Below, piece by piece: positions 45,304 through 56,529 of a stretch of 64,000 bases of DNA. The translations under genes were made by a program, and so were the position numbers. The notes beneath the pieces were generated by a model that was not told the origin of the DNA, ran no database searches, and saw nothing but the letters and a program-made list of their open reading frames with translations. The stretch spans positions 12,524,001 through 12,588,000 of the forward strand of contig OY756970.1 in assembly GCA_963580455.1 (NCBI GenBank), given 5' to 3'. Source of the DNA: Euonymus europaeus. Taxonomy: Eukaryota > Streptophyta > Magnoliopsida > Celastrales > Celastraceae. Within the stretch, counting starts at the first letter, position 1. Each line of letters starts with the position of its first letter.

Positions 45304-46812
45304 ATATATAGAGGGGCATGGGCCTAAATCTCATAGAGACATGAGCCACATATGAGGATACCCAACTCAGGGACTAGAGATCCTATATTAGGAAATTTAA
45401 TGTGACACTATGCTTGACATTGTAAACATCAAATTAGACTAGCTAGGATCCACATTAGATAGAAATGCAAGTAGATTTAAAGGTGATGTCAACAGTGCTT
45501 TCATGTAACATGCATGTATTCTACATGGATTCTAGGTAAGCTTCACATAGCCTGCATGAGCATCAGTTTTTGGAAACTTGAATTTTAGGTTTTACGTGAT
45601 TTGATTTTAAGTGAAAATTGGTAATTGATTTTATTTAATTAATTGATTGAGTTAAATTGATTGATTAGAATAAAATCAAGTTTGTTTTAGGAATGATTAT
45701 CTCTCTTTTTAAAGGTTTATCTCCTTCCTATTTTAGAGATAATCATCTCCTTAAATTAAGAAAGTCTTTTCTTATCTTTCATGGTCTTGATTCCAAGATT
45801 ATGACATAATTTTTAACTAATTTTGTGGATCAATATTGTGCATATCTTTTAGGCAATCGTCTAGGGTTTTCTTGGTTCATTCACATGTTATATATATTGT
45901 CTTTGGTAACCGAACAACCCTAAGCCTTTAGCTCACCTATTCTGAACTGAAAGTTTTTGTTTTGAGCGAATTTTTGTTTTACATGATTTTTAATCATTCA
46001 TGTCTAGGACTTTGAGGGAATTAGTGTATGTTTTTGGAGCTTGAAGACTTCAGTGTTGACTCTGGATCATTTGGTGGAAGAGTCAACTTATGCCAGGGTG
46101 TATCGAGCGACTCGAGCAAGAAACTAGTATAGGTGATGTGGATCTTAACACTAGGGAGATTCTTGTAACTAGTTTGAATATTTGATTGCTTCAAGGTTGG
46201 TGACTCTAAACATCCGAGATTTTTCCTTGAATTGAGTTTTTCTCATAAATATCGTGTGTCACGCTTTTTGGATTTATTATTAAATTTTTCATCTTGTAAT
46301 TGGGTTTAATGGGGAAAATGAATCATAAGGTGGTTGTTAATGCAGAAATGATCTCTCCCATCCCTATGATGTGTGTGCATTAATCTGTATTATTTAGAGC
46401 TTGAGTTTCTAAAATGTTATGAATTTCTATAGCTTATATGAGTGGGGTGTTAGACATACAGATACACTATAGATAGAATTCACCTAGCTAAGTATGGGAG
46501 TGGGGCTGCTCCTAATGAGAATTTGGGAAACTTCTCAAAAAACACTTATGAAAACTAGGATAAGCACAAGGTCGTAATATGTTGGCTATTAAAGCCTATG
46601 TCTACACCTGGATTGTCAATCATGCGTGATCATTAATACTTTATTTCCTCAAAGTAGTCATAGTTCAAGTTTGAGACCACTATTGACTCTAGAGTAAAGG
46701 TTGCTGGTTCATTAAGTGGAAGTTCAATGCATAGCACACCTTCATGATGCATAATAGTCATCTCTACCTAGGTTTATTCCTTTTTCTTTTTATTTAAAAA
46801 TACGTAGGAGAA

Positions 46813-47390
46813 TGTTAGTGTATTTTTAAATATAAGAGTTATTATAATTTAGTCATTTTGAAATTACATTAGGAGTTCTGCAAATCTCACATTGGAAACA
46901 TAAGAAATTAAGTAAACATGAGAAAGATAGAGATGTATTGAATATGCTTTGTAAAGAGTAGTGTGCTTAATGTGCTTTGAAAAGAATAGTGTATTTACTC
47001 TATTAATTGGGTAAGAGGGAAATTCTCCCCTATATATAGTGGCCTCTATGGTCATATCTAGACACACAACACTTCTCACAAGCTCTCTTCTTTCTAAAAG
47101 TGTAATTTCTCAAGTATTCTATGGGCAGAGAAAAAATGTGCCTATTTGTGGGGCTTTAAGCTAACCAACTGAGTACAAGTTTAAATTAGCTACATGATCG
47201 AGTCAGGCTGTATCCTAGAGGAATCGAGCCACATATTTCTGGTGCACTAGTTCTTTTGAAATAAGAGAACTGCGGAGGCCCCGAATCTCCTTAAAGAGAG
47301 CGAGATACCTGTGCCTTAGTCCACTATGATCAAAGTTGCAATTTCCATTTTCTATTGTATTTTTCATTATTTGTACTCTTTGCACCAACA
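46813..47390 (+). repeat. Copia-3 3' LTR
   Basis: Begins TGTTAGTGTATTTTTAAATA and ends TTGCACCAACA (TGTT...AACA). It has a plus-strand TATA box CCCTATATATAG near 47029 and the copia U5 phrase AAGAGAGCGAGATACCTGTG. A purine-rich tract precedes it, and the flanks do not match as a duplication, so it is a 3' LTR, not a solo LTR. Confidence 0.65.
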
Positions 47391-47498
47391 TTGGTTTTTT
47401 ATGGTCCCCTTTATTTAGTGTAACCGTAGATGGGCTGAAGGTTTGACATATACTTGGTGGTAGACTCTTAGATTTATTTATTCTTTCTCTTTCCAAGC

Positions 47499-47508
47499 CT
47501 ATTTTGAC
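47499..47508. repeat. 10-bp target duplication, left copy
   Basis: CTATTTTGAC, identical to 50037-50046. Confidence 0.85.
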
Positions 47509-47660
47509 CAGGCATGGCAATGGGCCGGATCGGTCAATGATCAGGGGTGCCTTGGTACCGCCCCAAACATTAAATGCTTTGCCCCGATCTGTCCCGCCCC
47601 AACCTGTGGGGCAGATTTGTTTGATTTGCAACCGCCCCGTACTTGATCCGCTAGCCCCAA

Positions 47661-47875
47661 CCCGATAATCATTTTTTAAAAAAGTATTAAATAATAAATA
47701 ACAATGCAAGTTTAAGAATAATCAATCTGTAAACTTAAAAAATAAGATGAAATGAAATGGTCTTGCACCCGATAGTGATTTTTTAAAAGACCAAATAATA
47801 AGTGACAGTACAAGCTTAAGAGTTAAGAGTAATAAATTAGCAAACTTAAGACAGAATAAAATGGTCCTGAACTAT
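47661..47875. repeat. 107-bp tandem duplication
   Basis: CCCGATAATCATTTTTTAAA at 47661 and CCCGATAGTGATTTTTTAAA at 47768 start two similar units, each ending in AAATGGTCTTG/AAATGGTCCTG. They lie inside the 2.5-kb element. Confidence 0.75.
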
Positions 47876-49219
47876 TACAATCTTGTGACATAGAATGAAA
47901 TGGTCCTTCACACTTCACAGACTCATTCACACATAACAGCCCTAGCAGTGTACCATACAACAACCAAAATTATATGAAAATCACCACCACAAAGCAGAAC
48001 AACTTAGAATAGCAACCCCTTAGTGAAATGAGAAGAACAAAGCTGGAAGCAAAAGCCAAAAGCCAAAAACCCATAAGCAATAACTTATAACAATGAGGGT
48101 AGGAAGTCCATCTCCACATAAAACATGTAGAACAATGCAAAAATCAGCAGCTAAATAGCAGAGCACCCAATTCAGAGTCTAAGATGAACAAAAACATATC
48201 AAATTATCAAACCAATTTTTATTTTACTAAAAATCAACTAGCTATAAATGAAAAAAAATAGGGCATATGAGACAGTGTGAGTTACCATTATCCAAGAAGA
48301 GTTACATCACATTCTTCTCCTTCTTCATCATCAATGTCTTCTAGAATATTTTCAATGATGATGCGGTCACTTGCACCTATTTTTGTAGAATAATCTACCA
48401 ATAGCAGCAAAAGATGTTGAAGACATTTCCAATAGCTGCTATTCATAGGAAAAAAATGCTCATTACTCAGCTTGACATTGTTGCGTATCAATAGCATTAT
48501 AAGGGAATATATATGCATTGCTGATCTAGGGATAGTAAAGGTAGCATAAATGCAACAAGTACAAAACTACAGATGGTTTATCGTGTGCTTGAGTTAATCT
48601 ATGACATTAATACGCTAAAACTTTTGAGAAACAGTCTTAGTGTGGAGATAATAATAGATGTGTCTACAAGAGAATGTCAAACAATCTTCACCTTAAAATG
48701 AGAAAGAAAAAAAAAGCTCAATAGAGAAGTGAGGCGAACCAATGAGGTTGAGGCAGTGAGGCGCAATAGAGAAGGGAGAATGGAAACTTCCCGTGGCAGT
48801 GAGGCGTGAAAGAGAAAGGATGGTGGTAGGCGGCAGCGCCCAATGAAGAATGAGAAGATTGACTTTAGGTTTACCCATTTTTGGCTTTTTACCTTATTTT
48901 CTTCTTTTGAATTTTGACTTTTTAACCTTTTACTAACTAATTTAATTAGTAGTTCGTTACTAATTTATCTAAAAATTCTCTTAACGGAGTTATGGAGGCC
49001 ATGGGCCATGGCCGTTGGATCTAATATTTTATATTCTATTCATTTTAGTGACTTTAACCATTGACTTTTTTTAATGACTGCCATTTACTAACACTTATCA
49101 CTTATTCACTTTATTTTTATTTATTGACATATATGTGAGTGAATAATAATAAACATATAAGTGATTCAATATTTATGATATAGTATTACAATTTTTAAGC
49201 AAACATAATTATATTTATT

Positions 49220-49600
49220 AAACTCCCAAAGTAAGTGTCCTTAACCCATACTCTAATCCAATCATCATAAATCTTAAGTCCTAAACCCTAATATTATTGA
49301 CCTAACTCTAAAGTCAAAACTCAAACCCTAAAACTGTGTAGTCCGTAAATCATAAACTAAGAGAATCACAACCCTAAAGTGTCCTTAACCCCAAAATCCT
49401 TTGGCCTAGATGTTCACCCTATTTCCCTAACCCTTTACAAATATTATTGACATAACCATAACTTAAGAAATTCACTAAAGTCTAAGTGTGTACCCTAAAT
49501 CCTAATATTATTGACCTAACCCTAAAGTCAAAACTCAAACCCTAAACTATAGTCCATAAATCATAAACTTAGAGAATCACAACCCTAAACCCTTTAAATC
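49220..49600. repeat. 214-bp duplication rich in telomere-like CCCTAAA words
   Basis: CCTAATATTATTGACCTAAC recurs at 49287 and 49501 in two similar units that share AAGTCAAAACTCAAACCCTA and AGAGAATCACAACCCTAAA. AACCCTAA-type words occur more than ten times on the plus strand but not as a regular array. Confidence 0.75.
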
Positions 49601-50036
49601 TTTAATAAATAATAACATCGAAAGTCTTCAAATCAAAACATGCAACATAATGTCGTAAAGTATAAAGATGTCATGATTAATAACTTGTTAAATTCTTAAC
49701 GCCTTAAGCCTTCAAAAAAATAAATTCAATATTAACTACATAAGTAAAATATGTGTTATATACCTATATTAATATATGTATAAATATCTTACATCCCCTA
49801 ATATACATATATATATATATATGCATATGTGTGTACATATACATATCGAGTCGAGGCGGATCGAGTCACGGGGCGGATCACGGATCGGGGCAGAGCAAAC
49901 TTCCGTGATCGCCTCGATCCGTGGTCGAGTAAAAAAATTATGATCCGTGTCCGCCCCTTTACTCGTTCGGGTCGGATAATATCCGCATGGATTGAGTAGG
50001 GCAAAAATTGCCTCGAAACCCATTTTTTTACCTCTA

Positions 50037-50046
50037 CTATTTTGAC
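50037..50046. repeat. 10-bp target duplication, right copy
   Basis: CTATTTTGAC, identical to 47499-47508. Confidence 0.85.
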
Positions 50047-50926
50047 GACTTGGACTACTTCTAAAGGTTGTTATGACCTCAAGGCAGTTATTAGTCGAAT
50101 TAAAATTGTAAAGGGTTTGCTCTCTTAGGGGTCTTCGCCTATTCATCCAGATAGAAGAGGCACATTGAATATGAAATTAATGAAAACACATGTTTTTTTC
50201 ATTAAAAAGCCTCTCAAAGATGACATAGGAATGCCATATCGGGTATGTTCAATCTCCAAGGGGAGTGGTGTTCATAGCCTTCTCAGATTGCGTACACTAT
50301 CAGTTCCTTCTATGCGAACTTATTTGAAAATAGTGATCTTGATTGGCTACTAGATTTATTTTCTAGTATTCCCAAATCAGTCTCTGTTAGGACGAATCAA
50401 TGCCATTTGAAACCTTTCTCATTAGAGGATGTGCATCATGCCTTGTTCCAAATCGATCCCACTAAAGCCTCGGGTTCAAATGGTATGTCAATGTTATTTT
50501 TCCAAAAGTACAGGGTTCATAATGGGGCCAAAAGTCATAGCAAAAGTTTTGGATCTTCTCAATTCCAGGAACTTCTATGATGACATTATTCATACCTTAT
50601 TAATGCTCATTCCTAAAGTTCAAGCTCTTGGAAATAATCTCAATTCATGTTGATTAGCTTGCGTAATGTGATCTATAAATTTATATTCAAATGTTTGTGC
50701 GATCGTCTAAAAAATATGCTTCCCTTGGCTATATCTGACATTCAGAGTTGCTTTATTCTGGATAATCTAATTAGTGACAATATTCTAGTGGCCTCAGAAT
50801 GCAATCATCACATAAAAATCCTCATAAATCGTCGGAAGAGGTACATGACCCTTAATTGGATCTCAGGAAGGCCTACGATAGGTTAGAAAGGAGTTTTCTT
50901 TCTACCATGATGAAAAAACAAAAATG
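50047..50926 (+). pseudogene. LINE reverse transcriptase, first part
   Basis: From left: TCFFH and NAISGMFNLQGEW (linker after the endonuclease), NLFENSDLDWLLDLFSSIP, DVHHALFQIDPTKASGSNGM (RT start), LIPKVQALG, SLRNVIYKFIFKCLCDRLKN, ISDIQSCFILDNLISDNILV, then DLRKAYDRLERSFLSTMMKK just before the inserted element. Order and spacing match L1-type plant LINEs. Several shifts and stops are present; the enzyme would prime reverse transcription at nicked target DNA. Confidence 0.88.
50919..50926. repeat. Probable target duplication of the 1.6-kb element, left copy
   Basis: CAAAAATG against CAAATTATG at 52541-52549, a decayed 8- to 9-bp duplication; the right copy keeps the LINE reading. Confidence 0.5.
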
Positions 50927-51329
50927 TTATAGAACCCCAACTTTTAGTAGCCCAACTTAACCCAAGTCTACATGACACTTCATGTAGGTGGTTTATGTTA
51001 GACTTTTTCAAAATTTAATTAAGCTTATTTTTTATTTATTTTTTAATAAACGAAATTTTAAAATGTTTTTTCTTTAAAAATACATGTTAGATTTTGAAAA
51101 AAATTACATATTCGAACTCAGCGCATAAAAATCTTTCTAATAAGACCCATTGTCAATAGTTTTTATTGTGTTTTTTCAATTACATTGTTTTTAAAAACAA
51201 TGTAATTTATATATATGATGTGTAAACTGTTTATTTGAGTTGAAATTTTGTTACACTATGATAGTAGAATGTATATTTGTTATTTTTTGCATTTTTATTG
51301 AAATTATGTTGGGTACCCTAACCTGTTAA

Positions 51330-52170
51330 GTTTTAATAGTTAGAGTTTAGCACTTGGGACATTTAAGATTTTATCTTATGTTACAACATGAAAATCCGAT
51401 ACGCAAGGTCGTTAGGGTTTAGCGAATTCGTTTCCCTTGGGGTTTACACTTATTGTTTAGGTTACAGCATAAAAATTCGATACACGAGCCCGTTAGGGTT
51501 TAGCGAATTCGTTTCCCTTAGGATTTAACACTTAGGGTATGTTTGGTGTTGAGAATAGAGGTGGAATAGAGAATGAGTGATTCCCATTCCATCATTTGGT
51601 GCATTATAAGTTGGAGGAATGGAATCACTCATTCCATTCCTTATTCTCTCCCTCACCCAAAATCCATTCCCTCTCATTTTACATGAAATGAGTGATTTCA
51701 CATGAAATTTAGGTGAAAATGACTCCAATGCCCCTCTCTTGATTTTAATAAAATATTAATGAATTCATTTTAAATCAGAAATTAATTAATTTATATTCAA
51801 AATTAATTTTAAATCATAAATTAATTAATTGATTTTACATTTGTTCTAATTTGTTAATATATCTAATTTTATTAAACTGTTTTAATTTGTTAATTATATA
51901 TGATTAAAAATGGTAAAATGAAAAATGTTGATTATACATAATTATTTAAAAGGCATAATAATGGACAAAACACATATTTCATTCTCATTCTCATTCTCAT
52001 TCTCATTCTCAGTTTTTATACATACCAAACATGAGAATCAAAATCTCATTCTCATTCTCATTCTCATTCTCATTCTCATTCCCACTCAAACCATTCTCAA
52101 TATCAAACGACCCCTTATTGTTTAGGTTACCGTATGAAAATCGATATACGAGCTCATATCAGTATCTATA
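51330..52170. repeat. 81-bp tandem repeat, interrupted by a MITE
   Basis: CGTTAGGGTTTAGCGAATTC begins units at 51410 and 51491, with an older partial unit before them. The third unit is cut at 51534 and resumes at 52118 (TTGTTTAGGTTACCG...). The second unit's uninterrupted ACACTTATTGTTTAGGTTAC shows the empty insertion site. Confidence 0.85.
51532..52117. mobile_element. PIF/Harbinger (Tourist-like) MITE, 580 bp, with TTA duplication
   Basis: The element is 51535-52114, flanked by TTA at 51532-51534 and 52115-52117. Ends: left GGGTATGTTTGGTGTTGAGA, right reversed GGGGTCGTTTGATATTGAGA (18 of 24 positions match). A GTTTGG-type terminus and a TTA/TAA duplication define the Harbinger/Tourist group. 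The interior has two GAGAAT hexamer runs (51977-52012 and 52045-52083, read as ATTCTC on the plus strand). The neighbouring repeat unit gives the empty site, which confirms the ends. Confidence 0.9.
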
Positions 52171-52205
52171 AATAAACACTGGAACTTACGTAATTCACAT
52201 ATTAA

Positions 52206-52270
52206 TACAAAAAAAATGTAATTAAAAAAAATGTAATTAAAAAAATGTAATTAAAAAAATGTAATTAAAA
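52206..52270. repeat. Short tandem repeat AAAAAAATGTAATT
   Basis: Four copies of about 15-18 bp, AAAAAAATGTAATT, in a row. Confidence 0.85.
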
Positions 52271-52540
52271 ATGACTGAATAAAACCTATCGATGATGGAT
52301 ATTGTTAGATAAATATTTACTTGTTGATTCTGGATATGTAAATCTAATATGTATTTTAAGAGATAAAGTGTTTTAAAATTTCGTTTAAGAAAAAAAAAAC
52401 AAAAAAAGAATGTGCTGTGAAATTTCAAATAAGATACTTTATTTTCTAAAATTTTAATTTTCCATGTCATATGCTAGTACGTCATGTAGATTTGGGTTAA
52501 TATTGGGTTACAAAAATTTGGGCTATTTAGCACCACTCTA

Positions 52541-52675
52541 CAAATTATGGGATTTTCTCCTAAATGGATAGTCATGATTATGACTTGCATATCTACGATA
52601 AAATACTCTTTTGTTATCACCGGAGAAGTGCGAGGATTAATAAATCCTTCAAGGGGCCTCTGTTAGGGTGATCTC
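52541..52675 (+). pseudogene. LINE reverse transcriptase, middle part
   Basis: Continues the first part in the same frame: QIMGFSPKWIVMIMTCIST, then INPSRGL, and a stop where the conserved Gln of RQGD should be, then GDL. Copia-2 begins at 52676. Confidence 0.88.
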
Positions 52676-54186
52676 CGTTAGCAAACGAAATACAAAAATA
52701 CGCAGCGAAAACTACAAAAATTATACCTCTTGTAGCGTGCTTGATCAAACAATTTCTCCGGTAGAACTTCGATCGTACGAAGCCTCTAGTCCGTCCTCCA
52801 GAATCACAAGCTAAAGCACCTTGGAAGACTTGAAAATTTTCTTAACCTAAAAAATTTTCTTAATTGATTCTCTAATCAATATTTAGAATAACAAAAATGA
52901 ATTTTCTTTTGAAATTCACGCCACTACAAAATGTGTAATATACACATTCATATATAATTTTAGAGTAGTGTCGGCAACTACTATAATAAATTCATTATTA
53001 TATTAATTAAATAATGAATCCACTAATTGATTAATATTTTATGTACTAGCAATTTATATTAATCAATTGGATCCATTCCGATTTACAATAAACCTACATT
53101 TAATTAATTATTCGATTATTTTCATCTAATGTAAATTATCGAATATAGTTCACTTCCAACTTTAGAAGAACAATTTCCGTGATTGTTTTATGTGTGACTT
53201 TCTAGGTTCATTACCAATTAGCAATAAAAATAATATCAAACTCTTTGATATTAATTAAAACGACATTTAATCATTTCTTATAAATTACAAGTAACGCCTA
53301 GTAGCATATTGTGACTACCCAATCAGTGATAGATATTTTCATATGAACCTTGAATTACAATTATCATGTAATTCAATCCTTTCACTATACAATATCCCAA
53401 TTGAGTGAGGATCATGGATATCTGTCAAATCCACTAACTCAATTATATGTCAAATCTAATATTTTATTGACAAACAAATAATTAATGAAAACACCTTTCC
53501 ATTAATCATGTAACCTAGACCAAGGATTTTCTGTGTCAATAAATATCTAGATCACATTGGATATTCTCCTTATTTATTTCGAGGTGATGAATCCCTTGTT
53601 GAATGCACACAAGTCTCCATACATAACTAACTGAATCCATCGAATGTCAATATTTATTCAATGAATAAATATTTCCAACATTGACAAAATTCAATCACCA
53701 TATACAAGACTACTATGTCATCTCAAGTCTAAGGATTATTTACACAATCGTAAATAAATAATAAATCATTGACAAGGAAATAAAACTCCATGTGATTCAT
53801 TAATTAACAAGTCATGTTCTAAGTATTTATTCAACAATAAACCTTCCATATTGTTTGTTCTAATATCTCATATTAGATTGCATGAGACTCACAACCCTAT
53901 CATCATAGGAAACAAACAGTATGCTGATCTTCCGAATTAGTATTGTCCAATTAATAATTCTACAATCAGGAACTCAATTTAAGATATTCATTATAGAGAT
54001 CACTCGTCACTCATATTCTCAACTCTTGAGAATGAGGTCTCTAACAAATATGTAGGGACATATTTAATATGACTATTAAATAGAAATATCAAATATATAA
54101 TAAACTGTCATTTATTATTTCAACTAATACGGTATTATTATTATATACGTTCCAAATATGACCATATAGAATGGCTATACAAGACA
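52676..54186 (-). repeat. Copia-2 left (3') LTR
   Basis: Starts CGTTAGCAAACG (TG mutated to CG) and runs parallel to the right LTR for its whole length. The right edge AAGACA lacks about 11 bp present in the other copy, next to the polypurine tract. Confidence 0.9.
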
Positions 54187-54200
54187 ATCTCCCACTTTTC
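54187..54200 (-). other. Copia-2 polypurine tract
   Basis: Minus-strand GAAAAGTGGGAGAT beside the 3' LTR. Confidence 0.8.
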
Positions 54201-54209
54201 CTAAAGCCA

Positions 54210-55140
54210 ATCGCTATGGTATCTCATACTCATCTTCTCTAGATGACGATCTAACTACTTTAGTTAATGGATCAGCAATGTTTTATGTTGATGTTATTTT
54301 CTGCAAATTGAACTATTTCAACTACACAGCTTGAGAAAACCATATAATTCTTTTAGATCTATCTCTATAGATCTTAATTCCAAGAATATAGGCTACTTCT
54401 CCCAAATCTTTCATGTAGAATGATTTTGACAACCAAACTTTAACTGAAGTCATTATTCCAACATCATTTCCAAATAGAAGAATGTCATCAACATACAAGA
54501 ATAGGAATGTTTTAGCACTCCCACTAACCTTTTTGTAAACACATGGTTCATCCACATTTTTAATGAAACCAAAAAATTTGATTGCTTCATCAAAACGGAT
54601 GTTTCAATTCCTAGAAGCCTGCTTAAGACCGTAAATGGATATCTTAAGCTTGCACACCTTTTGTTTTCCACCTTTGGATTCAAAAACCTTAGGTTGTTCC
54701 ATATACATATCTTCCTCAATGTTTCCATTAAATAATGCAATTTTGACATCCAACTGTCATATTTTATAATCATAGTGTGCAGCTATGGCTAATAAAATCC
54801 TGATAGATTTCAACATAGCAGTTGGTGAAAAAATTTCCTCATAGTAAATTCTTTGTCTTTGAGTGTATCCTTTTTCAACCAGTCTTGCTTTGTGGGTCTC
54901 GACCTTGCCATCCAAACCAATTTTCCTCTTGTAGACCCATTTGTATCCTATAGGTACAATACCTTCAGAAGAGTCCACAAGATCCCAAACTTGGTTTGAA
55001 TACATTGAGTTCATTTTGGATTTCATAGCTTCAAGCCATTTTGAAGAGACAATATCAGATATTGCTTCTTCAAAGCTAGTAGGATCATCACCATGATCTA
55101 CATCTCCATGAACAAACAACTCTTGTATATCATGAAGCAA
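54210..55140 (-). pseudogene. Copia-2 reverse transcriptase with RNase H stub
   Basis: Read from 55140 down: EAISDIVSSKWLEAMKSKMN, VPIGYKWVYKRKIGLDG, ARLVEKGYTQR, then a shift and LYVDDILLFGNDVG (catalytic YVDD intact) with YMKDLGEVAYILGIKIYRD. After WFSQAV the frame fails; near 54270 NIADPLTK, the very end of RNase H, appears. RT thumb and RNase H body are therefore deleted. Confidence 0.9.
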
Positions 55141-55869
55141 GTTATACCGTGCTGGTGGACGGATAACTAGACTAGATTTTCTAAGAGTTTGTGTGATGAC
55201 AGTACTTGCATCATTGGATTCTTAAATATGATCTTGATCATTTTGTAGAATATCAGATACTTCCTCAAGTTCTATCATTTTCCCAATACATTCATTCTGA
55301 ATAAAATCTTTTTCCAAAAAATGGCATCTTTACTGATCATATCCTGTGGCCAGTGGGAATATAAAAATAGTATCTCAAATTTTCCTTTGGATATCCTACA
55401 AAACTACCTTGTTCAGATCTGGCCTCTAATTTATTTGTTAGCAGCTTTTTATATAAGCTGGACAACCCCAAATCCTAACATGTTTAAGACTTGTAGCCCT
55501 ACCAACCCATATCTCATATGGAGTTTTAGGAACAAATTTAGAGGGAATTATGTTCAGCAGATAAGTTGCAGTCTAAATAACTCATCATTGAACGTACCAT
55601 GTCTAACAAAGTACCATTTCTCCTTTCAACTACAATGTTTCTGGAGGATTTAATTGTGAAACAATGCCATGTTCTTTTAGGAACCCATCAAACTCATGAC
55701 TCAAGTATTCGCCTCTTCGATATGATCGAAGAGCTTTAATACTTCTTCCAGTTTAAATTTCTACTTCAGTTTTGAATTCTTTGAACTTTTCAAAAGATTC
55801 GTGCTTGTACTTCATTAAGTACACATACCCATATCGTGATTGATCATCAGTAAAAGTAATGAAGTAAAA

Positions 55870-56145
55870 TTAGCCACCTCTAGTCATTTGATTAAAATGC
55901 CCACATACATCTGAATGTATTAATTCTAAAACTTCTATACATCTTTGACTTTGTCCAACAAAGGGTGATTTGGTCATTTTGCCCTGAATACAGGACTCAC
56001 AAGTAGAATAGGATTCTAAATCCAAGGATTTGACAAAACCCTCTTTTATCAACTCGTTAAGTCTTTCTTCTGCATTATGACCTAATCTAAGGTGCCACAT
56101 ATATTTAGAATTATTTCTAGGTGATTCATATGCATTATTTATCAC
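55870..56145 (-). pseudogene. Copia-2 pre-integrase / integrase zinc region
   Basis: MWHLRLGHNAEERLNELIK...CESCIQGKMTKSPF is the GAG-pre-integrase H2C2 segment, ending at the start of the integrase core with LIHSDVCGHF. Broken integrase-core similarity continues leftward to about 55300. Confidence 0.88.
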
Positions 56146-56244
56146 GTTATGATCGATGAATAGTAAATGAAAATAATATTCTTAAGTTTACAAAAATCAG
56201 ACATACCTTCTAAAGGTGTCTCCTTTTCCTTGACTTTCAAGGAC

Positions 56245-56520
56245 TTAAACAAATTCGGAACAATTCTTTTTCCAGTGCCCATCCCTCTGATAGAAGAAAC
56301 ATTTTATTTTATCTGCTGCTGGCTTGTCCTTAGACTTCTTCTTAGAAGATCCAGACGTTGAAGCCTTCTTGTTTTTCCTCTTCTTGTTAGAAGAAGACAC
56401 CACAAGAGCTTTCTTAATAGTTTTGCCTATCTTTTCAAAATTGAGAACCATTCTCGAATTTCTCAGCCAGTCAACAAAGTTTGGCCTTGTAAGGCGGTTT
56501 TTCATCCAATATGCGTGCAA
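56245..56520 (-). pseudogene. Copia-2 gag C-terminal part with zinc knuckle
   Basis: Has NRLTRPNFVDWLRNSRMVLN, a lysine/serine-rich linker and the zinc knuckle CFFYQRDGHWKKNC, in which the second cysteine is tyrosine. The order gag motif then knuckle seems compressed, so part of gag is deleted. Confidence 0.8.
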
Positions 56521-56529
56521 GTGAGTTGG

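Larger units (their letters stand above)
44375..47390 (+). mobile_element. Copia-3: 5'-truncated Ty1/copia element with 3' LTR
   Basis: The RT C-terminal half and RNase H (44375-45303) are followed by about 1.5 kb of non-coding sequence, a purine stretch ACGTAGGAGAA and an LTR at 46813-47390. Gag, integrase, the RT start and the 5' LTR are missing. Confidence 0.75.
47509..50036. mobile_element. 2,528-bp DNA element with 10-bp target duplication (hAT- or Mutator-like)
   Basis: Bounded by a perfect 10-bp repeat. The left end CAGGCATGGCAATGGG and the reversed right end TAGAGGTAAAAAAATGGG are weakly alike, and both continue into GC-rich GGGCCGGATCGG / GGGGCGGACACGG sequence. CAGGGGTGGCAATGGG-like ends are common in plant hAT-type elements, whose duplications are 8 bp; 10 bp would fit a Mutator-like element. 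No transposase is recognisable inside; a small acidic open stretch at 48288-48518 (minus) has no clear family. Confidence 0.7.
50927..52540. mobile_element. 1.6-kb inverted-repeat element inside the LINE
   Basis: Ends are inverted repeats: left has AGCCCAACTTAACCCAAGTC then TACATGAC, right reversed has ACCCAATATTAACCCAAATC then TACATGAC. Further in, both share CGAAATTTTAAAA and AAATACATRTTAGATTT, so the repeats reach about 150-200 bp. The outermost bases of the left end look shortened. Long repeats and a duplication near 9 bp suggest a non-autonomous Mutator-like element. It holds an 81-bp tandem repeat and a nested Harbinger-type MITE. Confidence 0.75.

Noticed and set aside
52045..52083. 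ATTCTC hexamer run as a protein-coding repeat (FSFSFSFS frame)
   Set aside because: The run lies inside a Harbinger-type MITE and the open frame arises from the repeat itself.
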